Assembly (NCBI GenBank): GCA_937864365.1 | Contig: CALMJT010000131.1 | Location: 1-64,000, forward strand | Direction of reading: 5' to 3' | DNA length: 64,000 nucleotides | From: an uncultured Alteromonadales bacterium | Lineage (GTDB): Bacteria; Pseudomonadota; Gammaproteobacteria; Pseudomonadales; Cellvibrionaceae | Shown: in pieces, positions 48,730-57,330 of the stretch | How positions within the stretch are numbered: the stretch's first letter is position 1 | Layout of the letters: the number at the start of each line of letters is the position of its first letter | Notes under the pieces: generated by a model | What the model was told of the DNA's origin: nothing | Databases searched by the model: none | What the model saw: only the letters and a program-made list of their open reading frames with translations | Made by a program: the position numbers and the translations under genes

Positions 48730-48932
48730 TAGCAACCTCTGATGAATTCCGTCGTGATCTAATCAGCGGGCAGACATTGAAGATGCGATTTCAATGTTTT
48801 CGCAATTTCAATGTTCTCGCAATTTCAATGTTCTCGCAATTTCAATGTTTTCGAAATTTCAATCACTTGTGGTTCTTGAAATCGGCGACACAAGAGTGTG
48901 CCACTGGAAACTCTGAGTTAATAAGAGTTTCT
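48730..48932 (+). repeat. Intergenic structured repeat, expanded copy 10
   Basis: About 203 bp rather than 150. The ends (AGCAACCTCTGATG... to ...AATAAGAGTTTCTTT) and hairpins are degenerate, and the centre carries an internal tandem expansion (see 48789-48856). Hairpin 2 has become ACATTGAA/TTCAATGT, with both arms changed. Confidence 0.85.
48789..48856 (+). repeat. Four tandem 17-bp units inside repeat copy 10
   Basis: TTTCAATGTTTTCGCAA and close variants occur four times head-to-tail with 1-2 differences. The normal copies have a single equivalent unit at this point. Confidence 0.93.
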
Positions 48933-49117
48933 TTGGTGTGAGATATTAAAGGCACTCAATACCCTTATGTTGCAATACTCTGGTGTTTTTTGTGCTTAAT
49001 TCTTGCCGTAATTTGCATTGTATCTCGTCGACGACTGAACAATAATAGAGAATTGCTGATGGCTATTTATCTGATTTTATCAGAGGTAAGCGTTGTAAAA
49101 GCGATTGCTAATGTCTA
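48933..49117. other. Spacer between repeat copies 10 and 11
   Basis: About 185 bp. It includes TTTATCTGATTTTATCAGAGG, a possible eroded terminal hairpin. No gene was seen. Confidence 0.4.
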
Positions 49118-49272
49118 TAGGAACCTCTGATTAACTCATCTATGATTTAATCAGAGGGAAGAAATTGACAATGCGATTTCCAATTTCTTCACAGTTTCAA
49201 TCACTTACCGTTCTTGAAATTGGCGATACATTCTTGTGTCGCGAGAAACTCTAGGTTAATCAGAGTTTCCTA
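49118..49272 (+). repeat. Intergenic structured repeat, full-length copy 11
   Basis: Forward copy with TA flanks (CTATAGGAACCTCTG... to ...AGAGTTTCCTATATA), all five hairpins intact. It ends 24 bp before the hydrolase start codon, so it lies in that gene's leader or promoter. Confidence 0.93.
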
Positions 49273-49296
49273 TATAATTTCAACAACTTAACGTTA

Positions 49297-50253
49297 ATGA
49301 AGTTGGCAACACCGGAGAGTGTTGTGGGTGACTCTAGGCTTCTTTGTGTGGGTTCCCAATCGATTATTGTTACGAGCGTACCGAGGTTTAACTTGCATCA
49401 TTACACAGAACAAGAATTTGACTTGGGCCATATAAAATTACAGGCGCGGGTTTGGGGGCGAGAAAAATCTCACAAAGTAATCGCGTTACACGGCTGGCTG
49501 GATAACTGTGCGAGCTTTAATCGCATCGCGCCGTTAATGGATGCTCACGTCGTAGCGCTAGATCTTGCCGGTCATGGTCTTAGCGATCACCGAAAACATC
49601 TTGCACCCTATAATTTATGGGAAGACATTGCCGAAGTATTTGCCGTTGCTGATGCGTTGCAATGGCAAGAGTTTTCGCTATTAGGTCACTCACGTGGAGC
49701 TATGGTAGCAACCTTAGCTGCTGGTACCTTTCCAAAGCGAATTAAAGCACTCTCTTTAATTGACGGTATTTGGCCTGAGCCAGTTAATGAAGAAGATGCA
49801 CCACGTCAGCTCGCCCAGAGCGTTGCTCAGGTTTTAAATCCTCGCCGTAAACGCGCAACCGTGTATCCAAGTTGGGATGCAGCCATAGAAGCACGCATGA
49901 ATTCTATATTTCCCATTGCTCGCGAAAGTTCAGAACTGCTCGCCGAAAGAGGTGTCTTAGCCCACGAGGGCGGTTATATTTGGCGAGCCGATCCCAATTT
50001 ACAATTACCTTCGGCGATTAAGCTTACCCGTAATCAGCAACACGCATTTGTTCATAAAATTGAAGCGCAATGCAATTTAATATTAGCGGAAAACGGCATT
50101 AGTCATCATGTTAAAAACCTGCGTGAAGAACTTAATCATTTCCCCAAAATTAGCGTAACTCTCTTAGACGGCAGCCACCATTTACATATGGAAACTCGTG
50201 TTAATGAGGTGGCCGATGCGGTCAATCAATTGTTTTCACAACTGCACTCGTGA
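49297..50253 (+). CDS. Alpha/beta-hydrolase
   Basis: 318 residues of the alpha/beta-hydrolase fold. Oxyanion-hole region ALHGWLDNCASF, nucleophile elbow GHSRGA (Ser), and C-terminal catalytic His in DGSHHLHME. Substrate unknown; esterase-type members are the nearest general class. The N-terminal 30 residues before FNLHHYTEQEFDLG are atypical, and the true start may be later. Transcription probably begins within or beside repeat copy 11. Confidence 0.85.
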   Translation: MKLATPESVVGDSRLLCVGSQSIIVTSVPRFNLHHYTEQEFDLGHIKLQARVWGREKSHKVIALHGWLDNCASFNRIAPLMDAHVVALDLAGHGLSDHRKHLAPYNLWEDIAEVFAVADALQWQEFSLLGHSRGAMVATLAAGTFPKRIKALSLIDGIWPEPVNEEDAPRQLAQSVAQVLNPRRKRATVYPSWDAAIEARMNSIFPIARESSELLAERGVLAHEGGYIWRADPNLQLPSAIKLTRNQQHAFVHKIEAQCNLILAENGISHHVKNLREELNHFPKISVTLLDGSHHLHMETRVNEVADAVNQLFSQLHS

Positions 50254-50356
50254 GTAAATATTTACCTGTATGAGCGCAATGGATATGGAAGCTAATCAGT
50301 TTGGATTGGTTTTCATGTTTTTCTATAAGCTCATTAACAATAAGCCTAATAAATTA

Positions 50357-50511
50357 AAGGAAACTTTGATTAACCTAGAGTTTCTTGCGACACAAGGATG
50401 TGTCGCCAATTTCAAGAGCAGTAAGTGATTGAAATTGTGAAGAAATTGGAAATCGTATTGCCAATTTCTGACCTCTGATTAAATCAGGGGCGAGTTAGTT
50501 AGAGGTTTCTA
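50357..50511 (-). repeat. Intergenic structured repeat, full-length copy 12
   Basis: Reverse copy, AAGGAAACTTTGATTAACC... to ...TTAGAGGTTTCTAA, about 105 bp after the hydrolase stop. Hairpins 2-5 are well preserved. Confidence 0.9.
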
Positions 50512-50715
50512 AAGGTTTAAGCTCTATTACTCGTACAATTTTCCCGTTTTTCATTTCAACAATTTGGCCGATGAATATCAATGTATAACGGGTGTTTTTC
50601 TGGTTGAATATTAGTCATCATCAAGTTCAGACCGAATAATCTTAAGCTGTCATTGACTAATTATCTTGAGCGGTTATTGTCTTTTCCTAAAATACACTCG
50701 CGTTTCTAACAAATA
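50512..50715. other. Upstream region of the DUF4892 gene
   Basis: About 200 bp; presumably holds the DUF4892 promoter. Nothing else was identified. Confidence 0.4.
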
Positions 50716-51636
50716 ATGGCTAAAAATAATTTAATGCAAGTTCTCGTGAAAATGGCAGGTCGATTGAAATCCCTAAAAATTATTGCTTTTGGACTACTGT
50801 TAAGCGGCCCTGTCTGCGTAAATGCCTTAGAGTTAACCAACTTTCGAGGAGCAACCTTGGTTGCTGATCAAACCTCCGATGGCGACTACTCCGTACCTTT
50901 AGGGCCTATGCGCAATATCAATGGCAATTGGCAGCCAGAAAGCGAGCGTCTAGTGCAAGGCGTTATGTCTCGATCGTTATTGGAGTTACCGCGCAATCAC
51001 TCGCTTACCGAGGTTATGCAACAATACTTCTCGCAGCTACAGCGCCAGGACGCGACACCACTGTATGTCTGCCAAGGCCATACTTGTGGCAGCAGTGCTA
51101 GTTGGGCCAATGAGTTTTTTAATGATCGACGCCTTTATGGTTTAGATCAGTACCAGGAGCTATTGGTCTTTCAACAGTTAGATTCGGAAGGAGCAACTCT
51201 CGCAACGGTATACGGTGTGACTCGGGGTAACCAGCGCAGCTATGTGTTGGTTGATGTAGTCAGCGTTGATTTTAATAGCGCTATCAATCAAGAGCCGGAT
51301 GCCAAAACTGTGGAAGTTATCTTAAAAGGGCAGCGATACTTATCATTGCCGGTACAGTTGCAGGGTGGAAAGTGGCAGATGAGTGATGCATTAACAGCAT
51401 CCATTACGCAAACCTTGAAAACCTCACCGAGCTTGAAATTGGCGTTGGTTGTGGTTGATCATCGCGACGAAAAACTGGCTACGAATTTAGCCAAATCCAG
51501 CGACATTGCTGAACAAATTAAAACGCAAATTATATCTCAACAGATTGATACGGCCCGAATTGAAGTGCATGGCTTGGGCAGTTTGGTACCGGCGGGAGAG
51601 AGCACCGTGAGTGCTTGGTTGATTGGTACACGCTAA
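50716..51636 (+). CDS. DUF4892 periplasmic protein
   Basis: 306 residues with an N-terminal signal peptide (LKIIAFGLLLSGPVCVNA|LE). The conserved segment YVCQGHTCGSSASWANEFFNDRRLYG, with two Cys, marks the DUF4892 family found in Pseudomonas and relatives. The C-terminal part (LALVVVDHRDEKLATNL, ARIEVHGLGSLVPAG) recalls an OmpA-like fold. Function unknown; an envelope role is likely from its location. Confidence 0.8.
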   Translation: MAKNNLMQVLVKMAGRLKSLKIIAFGLLLSGPVCVNALELTNFRGATLVADQTSDGDYSVPLGPMRNINGNWQPESERLVQGVMSRSLLELPRNHSLTEVMQQYFSQLQRQDATPLYVCQGHTCGSSASWANEFFNDRRLYGLDQYQELLVFQQLDSEGATLATVYGVTRGNQRSYVLVDVVSVDFNSAINQEPDAKTVEVILKGQRYLSLPVQLQGGKWQMSDALTASITQTLKTSPSLKLALVVVDHRDEKLATNLAKSSDIAEQIKTQIISQQIDTARIEVHGLGSLVPAGESTVSAWLIGTR

Positions 51637-51698
51637 GGTATTTGCCACCATACAGACAAACTACCGCTTATGTCTGTATGGTATTAATGGATCTAAAA

Positions 51699-52244
51699 CT
51701 AACAATTTCCAATTAATGCTAAAAACTCAGAACGTGTCGCTGGATTTTCACGAAAATCCCCCAGCATAGACGACGTTTTCATTACAGAGTTTTGTTTTTC
51801 AACACCGCGCATCATCATGCACATGTGTTTGGCTTCAATCACTACCGCAACACCGCTGGCTTTGGTAACGCTCTGAATAGTTTGTGCAATCTGCGTTGTC
51901 AGCTGCTCTTGAATTTGTAAGCGGCGCGCAAACATATCGACAATTCTGGCGACCTTCGATAACCCCAGTACTTTACCGGTGGGAATATAAGCAACATGAG
52001 CGCGGCCAATAAACGGCAGCAGATGATGTTCACACAGTGAATACAGCTCAATATTTTGCACTAACACCATTTCTTGAGAATCAGAAGGAAACAAGGCGCC
52101 ATTGATTACTTCTTCAAGTGTTTGGTTGTATCCGCGAGTTAGGTAAGCGAACGCTTTAGCCGCTCGATCTGGTGTATCTTGCAAACCAGGACGGTCTAAA
52201 TCTTCACCAATGGCAGAAATAATTTCCGCGAAATGTTCTCTCAT
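51699..52244 (-). CDS. folE: GTP cyclohydrolase I
   Basis: Converts GTP to dihydroneopterin triphosphate, the first step of folate/pterin synthesis. 181 residues of the FolE type. Zinc-site motif [18 protein letters not shown] at about 71-88 and the second Cys in [17 protein letters not shown]. It is convergent with the DUF4892 gene and divergent from prmB. Confidence 0.96.
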   Translation of the reverse strand: MREHFAEIISAIGEDLDRPGLQDTPDRAAKAFAYLTRGYNQTLEEVINGALFPSDSQEMVLVQNIELYSLCEHHLLPFIGRAHVAYIPTGKVLGLSKVARIVDMFARRLQIQEQLTTQIAQTIQSVTKASGVAVVIEAKHMCMMMRGVEKQNSVMKTSSMLGDFRENPATRSEFLALIGNC

Positions 52245-52433
52245 AGCTTCTTTCCTAAAATGAATATTAGCGCGCTAAAAAGGGTTGCATACCCTACGCC
52301 ATGACGGCTCGCGGGTAAAGCATTCTGGATTCGCGAGCACTAACTTTGTTCTCAAATTACAAGAATAGACGTTAAAAACGATTTATAACGATAATTCACG
52401 AACTACAAGACTCTTACGTAACGCAATGCGGCT

Positions 52434-52462
52434 TTGGTTTAATGCGTTATACCCGTTAGAAT
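52434..52462 (+). promoter_or_regulatory. Candidate sigma-70 promoter of prmB
   Basis: TTGGTT, 17 bp, TAGAAT, about 30 bp before the prmB start. The -10 is good and the -35 partial. Confidence 0.45.
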
Positions 52463-52492
52463 AGCGCCCATTCGAGAGGAGAGAACGAATTC

Positions 52493-53416
52493 GTGAATCA
52501 AGATAACCCCCAAATTTGGCAAGAAGCCGTTACCGATCTTGAAACCTTGTTGGATTTTATTCGGTTTGGTGCAACACAAATGTCGAAATCCGACATCTAT
52601 TTTGGTCACGGTACCGACAACGCCTGGGACGAAGCCGTCTTTTTGGTGCTAGAAGTCGTGAATCTTCCCTATGATCTCTTACCTCAACTCTATTCCAGTA
52701 AACTAACTACTACAGAGCGCCAGAGCATTTTAGAGCTGTTTCAACGTCGCATAGCCGAGCGCAAGCCTGCGCCTTATCTTGTTGGCCGAAGCTGGTTTTC
52801 TGGAATGCCCTTTTTGGTGAATGATCAGGTCTTGGTACCACGTTCGCCGTTTGCAGAACTCATTTCACGACGTTTCCGTCCTTGGTTGCAAAAATCGCCT
52901 GAGCGAATTTTAGACCTTTGCACCGGCAGTGGTTGCATTGGTATTGCTACCGCCGTCGCCTTTCCAGAAGCGGAAGTTTTACTCAGTGATATCTCTGCTG
53001 AAGCCGTCGATATTGCTTGGCAGAATATCGCTTACCACGATTTAGAAGACCGAGTTTCGGCCATCGAGTCTGACTTATTTACAGCATTGCCCGGCGAACA
53101 ATTTGATCTCATCGTCTGTAATCCACCGTATGTTGATCAAGAAGATTTTGAATCCATGCCGCAGGAATATCACCACGAGCCGCAAATCGCCTTAACTTCT
53201 GGCTTTGATGGCCTGGATTTTACGCGTCGCTTATTAAAAGAGGCCTGCAATCATTTAACCGATAACGGTCTATTATTTTGCGAAGTGGGCAACAGTTGCT
53301 TTGCTCTAGATGCTGCCTTCCCTGAATTTAATTTTACTTGGATTGAGTTTGAAAACGGTGGTCACGGCATTTTTGTGATTACCGCCGAAGAATTAAAAAG
53401 CTATTTTCAAGCGTAA
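52493..53416 (+). CDS. prmB: Ribosomal protein L3 glutamine methyltransferase PrmB
   Basis: SAM-dependent N5-glutamine methyltransferase of the HemK family. 307 residues, close to E. coli PrmB (310). SAM motif ILDLCTGSGCIGIA, catalytic NPPYVD, and a helical N-terminal domain. GTG start with a strong GAGGAGAG site. aroC follows 45 bp downstream, the usual prmB-aroC operon. Confidence 0.95.
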   Translation: MNQDNPQIWQEAVTDLETLLDFIRFGATQMSKSDIYFGHGTDNAWDEAVFLVLEVVNLPYDLLPQLYSSKLTTTERQSILELFQRRIAERKPAPYLVGRSWFSGMPFLVNDQVLVPRSPFAELISRRFRPWLQKSPERILDLCTGSGCIGIATAVAFPEAEVLLSDISAEAVDIAWQNIAYHDLEDRVSAIESDLFTALPGEQFDLIVCNPPYVDQEDFESMPQEYHHEPQIALTSGFDGLDFTRRLLKEACNHLTDNGLLFCEVGNSCFALDAAFPEFNFTWIEFENGGHGIFVITAEELKSYFQA

Positions 53417-53461
53417 ATAAATATTATTGAATAAATACCGAATACAGTAACGAGAGTCATC

Positions 53462-54553
53462 ATGTCAGGTAACACCTTTGGAAAATTATTTACTGTCACT
53501 ACCTTTGGTGAAAGTCACGGTATAGCGTTGGGTGCAATCGTTGATGGTTGCCCACCGGGTTTAGAAATTTGCGAAGCCGACTTACAAATCGATTTGGATC
53601 GACGTAAACCCGGTCAATCTAAATTCACTACGCAACGTAAAGAAGACGACATTGTTGAGATTTTATCCGGTGTATTTGAAGGTAAAACCACAGGCACACC
53701 GATTGGTTTATTAATTAAAAATACCGACCAACGCTCAAAAGATTATTCTAACATTAAAGATTTATTTCGACCTGCCCACGCCGATTACACCTACATGCAA
53801 AAATACGGTGTGCGCGATTATCGCGGCGGCGGTCGTTCTTCGGCACGCGAAACCGCCGTGCGTGTTGCGGCTGGCAGCATTGCCAAAAAATATTTAAAAG
53901 TCTTTCATGGTATCGACATTCGAGGTTATTTGAGTCAGCTTGGCCCGGTAAAAATCGAAAGTGTCGATTGGGATGAGATTGAAAATAATCCTTTTTTCTG
54001 CCCAGATGCCAGCAAAGTACCTGAGATGGAAGCCTTTATGAAAGGCTTAAAAGGCGATTCGATTGGAGCCAAAATTACCGTGGTTGCCAAAGGCGTTAAA
54101 CCGGGTTTAGGTGAACCTATTTTTGATCGCTTAGACGCCGATATTGCCCATGCGATGATGGGCATTAATGCTGTTAAAGGCGTAGAAATTGGTGCTGGTT
54201 TCGACAGTGTTGAGCAATTAGGAACTCAACATCGCGATGAAATTACCAAAGACGGATTCTTATCGAACAATGCCGGTGGTGTGTTAGGTGGAATTTCTAC
54301 CGGGCAAGACATCGTGGTAAATCTTGCTCTTAAACCTACTTCGAGCTTATCCATTCCAGGACGCAGTGTTGACGTGCACGGTAACGAAGTCGAAGTTGTT
54401 ACCAAAGGTCGTCACGATCCATGCGTTGGTATTCGCGCTACACCAATCGCCGAAGCCATGCTCGCCATTACCTTGCTCGACCATCTACTGCGTGATCGCG
54501 GACAAAATGGTGGCGTTAATCATTCGGTAGCGCTTATCAATCCACAAGCGTAA
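53462..54553 (+). CDS. aroC: Chorismate synthase
   Basis: Last step of the shikimate pathway, making chorismate with reduced FMN. 363 residues. Signatures [38 protein letters not shown] and [18 protein letters not shown] are intact. A strong terminator follows. Confidence 0.97.
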   Translation: MSGNTFGKLFTVTTFGESHGIALGAIVDGCPPGLEICEADLQIDLDRRKPGQSKFTTQRKEDDIVEILSGVFEGKTTGTPIGLLIKNTDQRSKDYSNIKDLFRPAHADYTYMQKYGVRDYRGGGRSSARETAVRVAAGSIAKKYLKVFHGIDIRGYLSQLGPVKIESVDWDEIENNPFFCPDASKVPEMEAFMKGLKGDSIGAKITVVAKGVKPGLGEPIFDRLDADIAHAMMGINAVKGVEIGAGFDSVEQLGTQHRDEITKDGFLSNNAGGVLGGISTGQDIVVNLALKPTSSLSIPGRSVDVHGNEVEVVTKGRHDPCVGIRATPIAEAMLAITLLDHLLRDRGQNGGVNHSVALINPQA

Positions 54554-54569
54554 AGAAAACCGTAAATTC

Positions 54570-54596
54570 AAAAACCGGCGTGAGCCGGTTTTTTTG
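54570..54596 (+). terminator. Rho-independent terminator of prmB-aroC
   Basis: AAAACCGGC-GTGA-GCCGGTTTT followed by TTTTT. Confidence 0.88.
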
Positions 54597-54837
54597 TTGC
54601 AGAAATCCTAGACTCAGTTGATCGGGGTTTTGAATCGTAAAATTGTGAAGAAACCGAACACCACTGTATTTCTGCTTGATTCACGTATTCTTGTGTTAAC
54701 TTCATGACATGCGATGGTGGTAAGACCTAAAACTTTTTTACTACTTTTATGCGATAAAAGCATCAGGGATAACATTGTTTATGGATGCACTAAAGCTCTA
54801 AACTTCTTAATTTATTATCAACGGTCTAGGGATTAAC

Positions 54838-55365
54838 ATGCATATTATTATAGGAATTATTACAGCACTCGCTGGATTAGTTTGGGCTCTATACAGACTG
54901 CAAAATGCAGGCGTAGACCTTAATTCGTTTAATCCATTTTATTGGTTAAGACGCCGTAAATGGTCTAAACAACTTGGAATAAAACCCTTACATAACTTAG
55001 ATAGCCCCTTCGAAGCGGCGGCCTTACTCGTTGTTGGTGTTGCAACCTATGATGAAGAAGTCACTCGCGAATTAAAAGTCGATGTTATCAATTTATTTAT
55101 GCAAGAGTTTTCAATTTCCGATGCAAAAGCCTCAGAACTGTTTTCTGCCTCGCGCTATTTATTGCAAGATACCAGTAATTTAGAAGCAGATATTAAAAAT
55201 ATTCTGGCACCCAACAAAGAAAAATTCACGCAGTCGCAAAAAGACTCTTTGTTTAGCATGATAGAAAAGGCTTCAAGTTTTGAAGGTGAGGCCAATGAAA
55301 AACAGCAGAAAATTATTGCTGCTATTGAGAAGGAATTTTCTCAAGATAAATTGCAAAAATGGTAA
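54838..55365 (+). CDS. Membrane-anchored TerB-like protein
   Basis: 175 residues. An N-terminal membrane helix (IIIGIITALAGLVWALYRL) is followed by a basic juxtamembrane stretch (RRRKWSKQLG) and a helical domain resembling the TerB fold (AALLVVGVATYDEEVTRELKVD, FSISDAKASELFSASRYLL). A long C-terminal helix ends it. TerB domains bind metal in tellurite-resistance systems, but no other ter gene is nearby, so the role is open. AGGGA precedes the ATG. Confidence 0.65.
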   Translation: MHIIIGIITALAGLVWALYRLQNAGVDLNSFNPFYWLRRRKWSKQLGIKPLHNLDSPFEAAALLVVGVATYDEEVTRELKVDVINLFMQEFSISDAKASELFSASRYLLQDTSNLEADIKNILAPNKEKFTQSQKDSLFSMIEKASSFEGEANEKQQKIIAAIEKEFSQDKLQKW

Positions 55366-55407
55366 TGCCGCAAAATTTTGATTGATGACTTTTTGTGAAA
55401 ATAATGT

Positions 55408-55435
55408 GAGGCTCTGATTAATCCAGAGATTCCTA
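55408..55435 (-). repeat. 28-bp mini-repeat (terminal hairpin only)
   Basis: AGGCTCTGATTAATCCAGAGATTCCTA is the isolated hairpin 5 of the family, lying between convergent genes. Confidence 0.65.
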
Positions 55436-55445
55436 GACAAGGTGA

Positions 55446-55979
55446 TTAAGGTTTTAAGCTCAAGATAACTTCACCTAATTCGCTTTCTCCCTGTGCTTTT
55501 GCAGTCGCGGCATTTTTGATGGGCCATTGAAAAGGAATGTCGAGTAGTTCTCGTCCACCGACTTCACGGGCGGCTTCAATGCGAAGACGATAGTTACCAG
55601 GAGTTAGATTTTTTAATTTTTTATCATCGGCTATAAAGTTGAGGTTGTATTTACCGGGCCCTTTCGTTGCGGCGGTAATGGCATCCACTGGCATATCCAA
55701 CGAGCGACCAGACTTGCGCCACCATTGCCGTAGATCTTTTAACCATTTACTGCCTTCTTTGTCTCGCATTTTGGCGTTGTACCACACTTGTACGTCAGTA
55801 ACCGATTTATCGTCTTGGTTTTCTATCCAGATAGCAACATAGGGATTGTGATATTCGGCAACGTTTAATTCTGGAATTTTGATGCTGATATTTAACTCGG
55901 ATGAGTACGTAGAATGTGCGAACGAAAAAATATTAACGGCAAATAGTAAGGTGTAAATACTTCGAAAACGAAATGCCAT
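55446..55979 (-). CDS. DUF2271 periplasmic protein
   Basis: 177 residues from ATG 55979, where a signal peptide begins (FRSIYTLLFAVNIFSFAHS); the track ORF starts far upstream inside the PepSY gene. Family features include YVAIWIENQD and DAITAATKGPGKY. DUF2271 proteins are commonly encoded with PepSY-type membrane proteins and flavin-transfer (ApbE) genes. Here it is 32 bp after the PepSY gene and shares its probable Fur control. Biochemical function is unknown. Confidence 0.82.
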   Translation of the reverse strand: MAFRFRSIYTLLFAVNIFSFAHSTYSSELNISIKIPELNVAEYHNPYVAIWIENQDDKSVTDVQVWYNAKMRDKEGSKWLKDLRQWWRKSGRSLDMPVDAITAATKGPGKYNLNFIADDKKLKNLTPGNYRLRIEAAREVGGRELLDIPFQWPIKNAATAKAQGESELGEVILSLKP

Positions 55980-56011
55980 AATAAACCTTATTTGGAAATT
56001 TTTTATGTGAA

Positions 56012-56668
56012 TTAATGAATGGTAATTAGAATTAACACCACTGGAATAACAAAACCCAAAGTTACCAACGGCCATGTACTTGGACGTTGTTTTGCGTAGC
56101 GAACTAAAAGCCATAAGCCGCTTAACGAAAAAATAATACAAAGACTGGCAAATATATCTAAAAACCAGCTCCAAGCTGACCCGGTGTTACGGCCTTTGTG
56201 TAAATCATTTAAAAAAGAAATGGTGCCTCGATGGGTTCTTTCATAAATAAATTCACCGGTTTCTAAATCAATACTGAGCCAAGCATCACCACCGGGTCTG
56301 GGTAAACCTAAGTAAACTTCGGTCGCGTCCCACTCAGCATCTTTAAGTGGAATATCCAGCTGGTAATTTCTTTCTAGCCATTTTCTAACCCTAAGCGGTA
56401 GCGGATTAAGTTTTCCGTCGTGTGTTTCGAGTAACGCATCGAGCAGTGATGGCGTTAATTCTGACTCAATGGTAATGATTTCTGGTTTTGCAGAAACAAG
56501 ACGGGCGTTATTCAAGGTTATACCGGTAACTGCAAAGAGCAACATTCCTATCAGACAAAAAGCGGAACTAATCCAGTGCCATTGGCGCAAGGTTCCAAGT
56601 GAAATCCAATAGTTGGATTTTTTAGATGCCGAGTCTTGTTTAACTTGCGTATGCATACAATGCGGCAC
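56012..56668 (-). CDS. PepSY-associated transmembrane protein
   Basis: 218 residues: a first membrane helix (WHWISSAFCLIGMLLFAVTGI), a periplasmic PepSY-like domain with YLGLPRPGGDAWLSIDLETGEF, and two C-terminal helices (FLDIFASLCIIFSLSGLWLLV, WPLVTLGFVIPVVLILITI). The HKGRNTGSAWSWFLDIFA segment is typical of PepSY_TM proteins, linked to iron-related membrane redox systems. The start may be at ATG 56656 instead. It is first in the unit with DUF2271. Confidence 0.82.
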   Translation of the reverse strand: MPHCMHTQVKQDSASKKSNYWISLGTLRQWHWISSAFCLIGMLLFAVTGITLNNARLVSAKPEIITIESELTPSLLDALLETHDGKLNPLPLRVRKWLERNYQLDIPLKDAEWDATEVYLGLPRPGGDAWLSIDLETGEFIYERTHRGTISFLNDLHKGRNTGSAWSWFLDIFASLCIIFSLSGLWLLVRYAKQRPSTWPLVTLGFVIPVVLILITIH

Positions 56669-56730
56669 TACCCATATTGATAGATGTTTGTTATTTGAAT
56701 TTACAAAAAAATAAAAGGTTAAATTAACTC

Positions 56731-56835
56731 TAGGAACCTCTGATTAACTCGTCCACAATTTCAATCACTTACAGTTCTTGAAATTGGCGACACATCCTTG
56801 TGTCGCGAGAAACTCTAGGTTAATCAGAGCTTCCT
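56731..56835 (+). repeat. Intergenic repeat, 105-bp internal-deletion copy 13
   Basis: TAGGAACCTCTGATTAACTC at the left and TTAATCAGAGCTTCCT at the right, with hairpins 3-5 intact. The second half of hairpin 1 and all of hairpin 2 are missing (about 48 bp). It lies between the Fur-box promoter region and the PepSY start. Confidence 0.92.
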
Positions 56836-56907
56836 CTACGAGAGTTGAGCAACGCTTCTTTTGAGCTACAAATTTTGACGGTTATATTTTGATAACGATT
56901 TCTATAT

Positions 56908-56920
56908 GATAATTATTATC
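56908..56920. promoter_or_regulatory. Fur box
   Basis: GATAATTATTATC is a perfect 6-1-6 inverted repeat of GATAAT, the core of the Fur operator. The upstream GATAACGATT (56891-56900) resembles an additional half-site. It lies about 240 bp upstream of the PepSY start codon on the minus strand and is the only such site I see in the window. Confidence 0.65.
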
Positions 56921-57239
56921 AATAACAAAATCTACAGTTTTAAGCCTGCAAAGTGTTAATTTTGTTTAGTAGATTAAGGAAGAAATGTGGAAATAGGTCA
57001 GATGTTGATAGCCACAGGTTAGATTCTAGAAAACGCTTGCAAAGTAATCTAGGAGTTTCTGCTTAGATCATGGCTGAGCCAATCGAAAATTTCTGTGCAA
57101 AAACAGAAAAGAGACTCTTTTTTGTATCTCTGCCTATAAAGATAAATATTGCGAAATATAGGCAATGATATGCGAGGTATTGTTGTTTCTAAAGGGGATT
57201 AGATAATAAATCTTAAAAAACAGCAGCGGATTTTTTATC
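56921..57239. other. Intergenic region between Fur box and decayed repeat
   Basis: About 320 bp; includes CAAAAACAGAAAAGAGACTCTTTTTTGT, a possible weak hairpin with a T-run. No gene was seen. Confidence 0.4.
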
Positions 57240-57316
57240 GGTTAAATAACCTACCGTTTTCTAAATGGCCGACACATCCCTGTGTCGCTACAAATTCTGG
57301 ATTTATTAGAATTTAT
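57240..57316 (+). repeat. Partial repeat (hairpins 4-5), decayed
   Basis: GGCCGACACATCCCTGTGTCGC is a good match to hairpin 4. The right end (CTGGATTTATTAGAATTTATA) is degenerate. It lies just after the nucleoside hydrolase gene. Confidence 0.7.
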
Positions 57317-57330
57317 AAGAAGATTGGAAA

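Noticed and set aside
48730-48932. Possible CRISPR array because of short repeated units
   Set aside because: The 17-bp units are directly contiguous with no spacers and lie inside a longer inverted-repeat element; no cas genes are present in the window.
54601-54700. Possible further decayed repeat copy after aroC (AATTGTGAAGAAACCG)
   Set aside because: Only a short central block resembles the family; the terminal and hairpin-4 motifs are missing, so chance similarity cannot be excluded.
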